From: Haloferacaceae archaeon PL-Br10_E2g29
GTDB lineage: Archaea; Halobacteriota; Halobacteria; Halobacteriales; Haloferacaceae
Direction: 5' to 3'
Assembly: GCA_001563965.1 (NCBI GenBank)
Contig: LKMS01000111.1
Coordinates: forward strand, 1 to 5,500
DNA length: 5,500 nucleotides
Shown here one piece after another: positions 3,867 to 5,500 of the stretch. The notes under the pieces are model-generated. The model was not told the origin of the DNA, ran no database searches, and saw only the letters and a program-made list of their open reading frames with translations. How positions within the stretch are numbered: the first letter of the stretch is position 1; the number at the start of each line of letters is the position of its first letter. The position numbers were made by a program, and so were the translations under genes.

Positions 3867-5500
3867 ATGAACGAAGTTCAACTCGAAGTGGCGAAAGCCT
3901 ACCCAAACGACTCGGGCCGTGGCATCGCCCGTCTCGACCCCGACACGTTGTTGCATCTCAAGCTCTCCCCCGGCGACATCATCGAAATTGAGGGCGCAGA
4001 CGTCACCGCCGCGAAGGTGTGGCGCGCCGATCGGCAGGACTGGAACACCGACACCGTCCGCATCGACGGCTTCACCCGCCAGAACGCGGATGTCGGCATC
4101 GGCGAGCGCGTCACCATCCGTAAGGCTGAGGCCGAAAAGGCGAAGAAACTCGTGTTGGCTCCGCCCGAAGAGGCGAGCGTCCAGTTCGGCTCGGATGCCG
4201 CAGGCATGGTCAAACGCCAGATTCTGAAACGCCCGGTTGTCGAACGCGACATCGTTCCCGTGATGAGTTCGACGAACCATCCGTTCATGCGCTCGCCCGG
4301 CCAGGCAATTCCGCTGATCGCCGTCGAAACCGACCCCGACGGCGTCTGTCTCATCACGGAAGACACCGAGGTCGAACTCCGCGAGGAGCCGATTTCGGGC
4401 TTCGAAAAGACCGGTGGGGGCATTACCTACGAGGACATCGGCGGCCTGCAGAACGAAATACAGCGCGTGCGCGAGATGGTCGAACTGCCGATGAAACACC
4501 CCCAGATTTTCAAAAAGCTGGGAATCGAGCCACCACAGGGCGTGCTCCTGCACGGCCCACCAGGCACCGGCAAAACGCTGCTCGCCAAGGCTGTCGCAAA
4601 CGAGACCTCCGCGAGTTTCTTCTCGATTGCGGGCCCCGAGATCATCTCGAAATACTACGGGGAAAGCGAACAACAGTTGCGCGAAATCTTCGAGGATGCC
4701 AAAGAGGAGTCACCCTCGATCATCTTCATCGACGAACTCGATTCGATCGCACCCAAACGCGAGGATGTCACCGGCGAGGTCGAACGGCGCGTCGTCGCCC
4801 AGCTGTTGACGATGATGGACGGCCTCGAAGCCCGCGGCCAGGTGATCGTTATCGCCGCGACAAACCGTGTCGACAGCGTCGATCCCGCCCTTCGACGACC
4901 GGGCCGGTTCGACCGCGAAATCGAGATCGGTGTGCCCGACGAAGTTGGAAGAAAAGAAATCCTCCAGATCCACACCCGCGGCATGCCGCTATCGGACGAC
5001 GTGTCGCTTGATCATCTAGCCGACGAAACCCACGGCTTCGTTGGGGCGGATATCGAGAGCCTCACCAAGGAGGCCGCAATGAAGGCACTCCGACGGTACC
5101 TCCCCGAGATCGATCTCGACGAGGAGGACATCCCGCCAAGCCTCATCGATCGGATGATCGTCAAGCGAAAAGACTTCTCGGGAGCGCTCAACGAGGTCGA
5201 ACCCAGCGCGATGCGCGAGGTGCTCGTCGAGTTGCCCAAAATCACGTGGGACGATGTCGGCGGCCTCTCATCGCCGAAACAACAGGTCCAAGAGTCCGTT
5301 GAGTGGCCGCTGACGACGCCCGAGAAGTTCGATCGGATGGGCGTCGAAGCACCAAAAGGCGTCTTGCTCTACGGCCCGCCCGGCACTGGCAAGACGCTCA
5401 TGGCAAAAGCGGTCGCCAGCGAGACGAACGCGAACTTCATTTCGGTGCGTGGGCCACAGCTGCTGTCGAAATGGGTCGGCGAAAGCGAAAAAGCGATCCG
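3867..5500 (+). CDS. cdcH: CdcH, CDC48/VAT-type double AAA+ ATPase (3' end outside the window)
   Basis: The frame stays open from the ATG at 3867 to the window edge, giving 544 residues of a protein usually about 740-750 long. Residues 1 to about 90 form the CDC48 N-terminal double-psi barrel (MNEVQLEVAKAYPNDSGRGI), followed to about 170 by the second N-domain module. The D1 ATPase has Walker A GPPGTGKT (230-237), pore loop KYYGES (262-267), Walker B IIFIDE (285-290), sensor 1 AATNR (330-334) and arginine fingers in RRPGR (343-347). D2 begins near 455 with Walker A at 503-510 and pore loop KWVGES (535-540); its Walker B and arginine fingers lie beyond the edge. The protein forms cytoplasmic hexamers that unfold proteins, probably feeding the archaeal proteasome. 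All visible catalytic residues are intact. The start matches known haloarchaeal CdcH proteins and has no Shine-Dalgarno, as expected for a short leader. Confidence 0.97.
   Translation, partial: MNEVQLEVAKAYPNDSGRGIARLDPDTLLHLKLSPGDIIEIEGADVTAAKVWRADRQDWNTDTVRIDGFTRQNADVGIGERVTIRKAEAEKAKKLVLAPPEEASVQFGSDAAGMVKRQILKRPVVERDIVPVMSSTNHPFMRSPGQAIPLIAVETDPDGVCLITEDTEVELREEPISGFEKTGGGITYEDIGGLQNEIQRVREMVELPMKHPQIFKKLGIEPPQGVLLHGPPGTGKTLLAKAVANETSASFFSIAGPEIISKYYGESEQQLREIFEDAKEESPSIIFIDELDSIAPKREDVTGEVERRVVAQLLTMMDGLEARGQVIVIAATNRVDSVDPALRRPGRFDREIEIGVPDEVGRKEILQIHTRGMPLSDDVSLDHLADETHGFVGADIESLTKEAAMKALRRYLPEIDLDEEDIPPSLIDRMIVKRKDFSGALNEVEPSAMREVLVELPKITWDDVGGLSSPKQQVQESVEWPLTTPEKFDRMGVEAPKGVLLYGPPGTGKTLMAKAVASETNANFISVRGPQLLSKWVGESEKAI

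Noticed and set aside
3676..3870. Plus-strand ORF of 64 residues before cdcH
   Set aside because: Its composition is Arg- and Pro-rich and not haloarchaeal in style, it has no motif, and it overlaps the cdcH start in another frame.
3732..4673. Minus-strand ORF (313 residues) antisense to the start of cdcH
   Set aside because: It lies opposite the clearly conserved CdcH N-domain and D1 domain, shows no family motif, and is explained by codon bias in GC-rich DNA.
1..5500. CRISPR arrays, insertion-sequence ends, integrases, toxin-antitoxin pairs or defence genes
   Set aside because: No spaced repeats, terminal inverted repeats flanking an ORF, or characteristic protein motifs were seen. The identifiable genes are ordinary haloarchaeal families.

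Overview
The window looks like a chromosomal segment from a haloarchaeon (class Halobacteria). The predicted proteins are rich in Asp and Glu, the DNA is GC-rich and favours GAC, GAG and CTC codons, most starts lack a Shine-Dalgarno sequence, and three genes are typical of the group: a PitA-type heme protein, an archaeal HxlR regulator and a CdcH-type CDC48 ATPase. The species cannot be fixed from the sequence. I see no insertion sequence, CRISPR array, tRNA, rRNA or phage gene. This is mostly core genome, and no gap without a gene exceeds 300 bases.

Layout: (1) 47-1585, plus strand: a 512-residue PitA-like fusion of a chlorite-dismutase/coproheme-decarboxylase (ChdC/HemQ) domain, a 46-residue linker with 16 histidines, and a C-terminal half that looks like two antibiotic-monooxygenase (ABM)-like modules. 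(2) 1595-2014, plus strand, nine bases after pitA: a small unrecognised acidic protein. Its tail turns Arg/Cys-rich after a (CG)5 tract. Removing one CG unit gives a normal acidic end and completes a second copy of an internal repeat, so it is probably frameshifted. (3) 2144-2581, plus strand: a single-domain VOC (glyoxalase-fold) metalloenzyme with all four metal-ligand positions. (4) 2663-3121, minus strand: a four-helix DoxX-family membrane protein, convergent with the VOC gene. (5) 3315-3641, plus strand: an HxlR-family winged-helix regulator, divergent from doxX across a 193-base region holding two inverted repeats and an 8-bp-stem hairpin. (6) 3867-5500, plus strand: the first 544 residues of CdcH, a double AAA+ unfoldase cut by the window end.

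How the genes may work together: pitA and the small gene behind it are probably co-transcribed. DoxX and HxlR form a classic divergent enzyme/regulator pair. With the VOC protein beside them they resemble, in family composition only, the Bacillus subtilis catDE system, where a DoxX protein and a VOC dioxygenase are controlled by HxlR-type regulators that sense quinones and electrophiles. The best candidate operator, GTAGT-CGC-ACTAC, lies between the putative TATA element and the start of doxX. CdcH appears to be an independent housekeeping gene.

The observations most worth following are the dinucleotide-repeat frameshift with its internal-repeat evidence, the ChdC-like rather than chlorite-dismutase-like active site of PitA, and the DoxX/HxlR/VOC module with its palindromic operator candidate. 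I did not find a clearly new multi-gene system.
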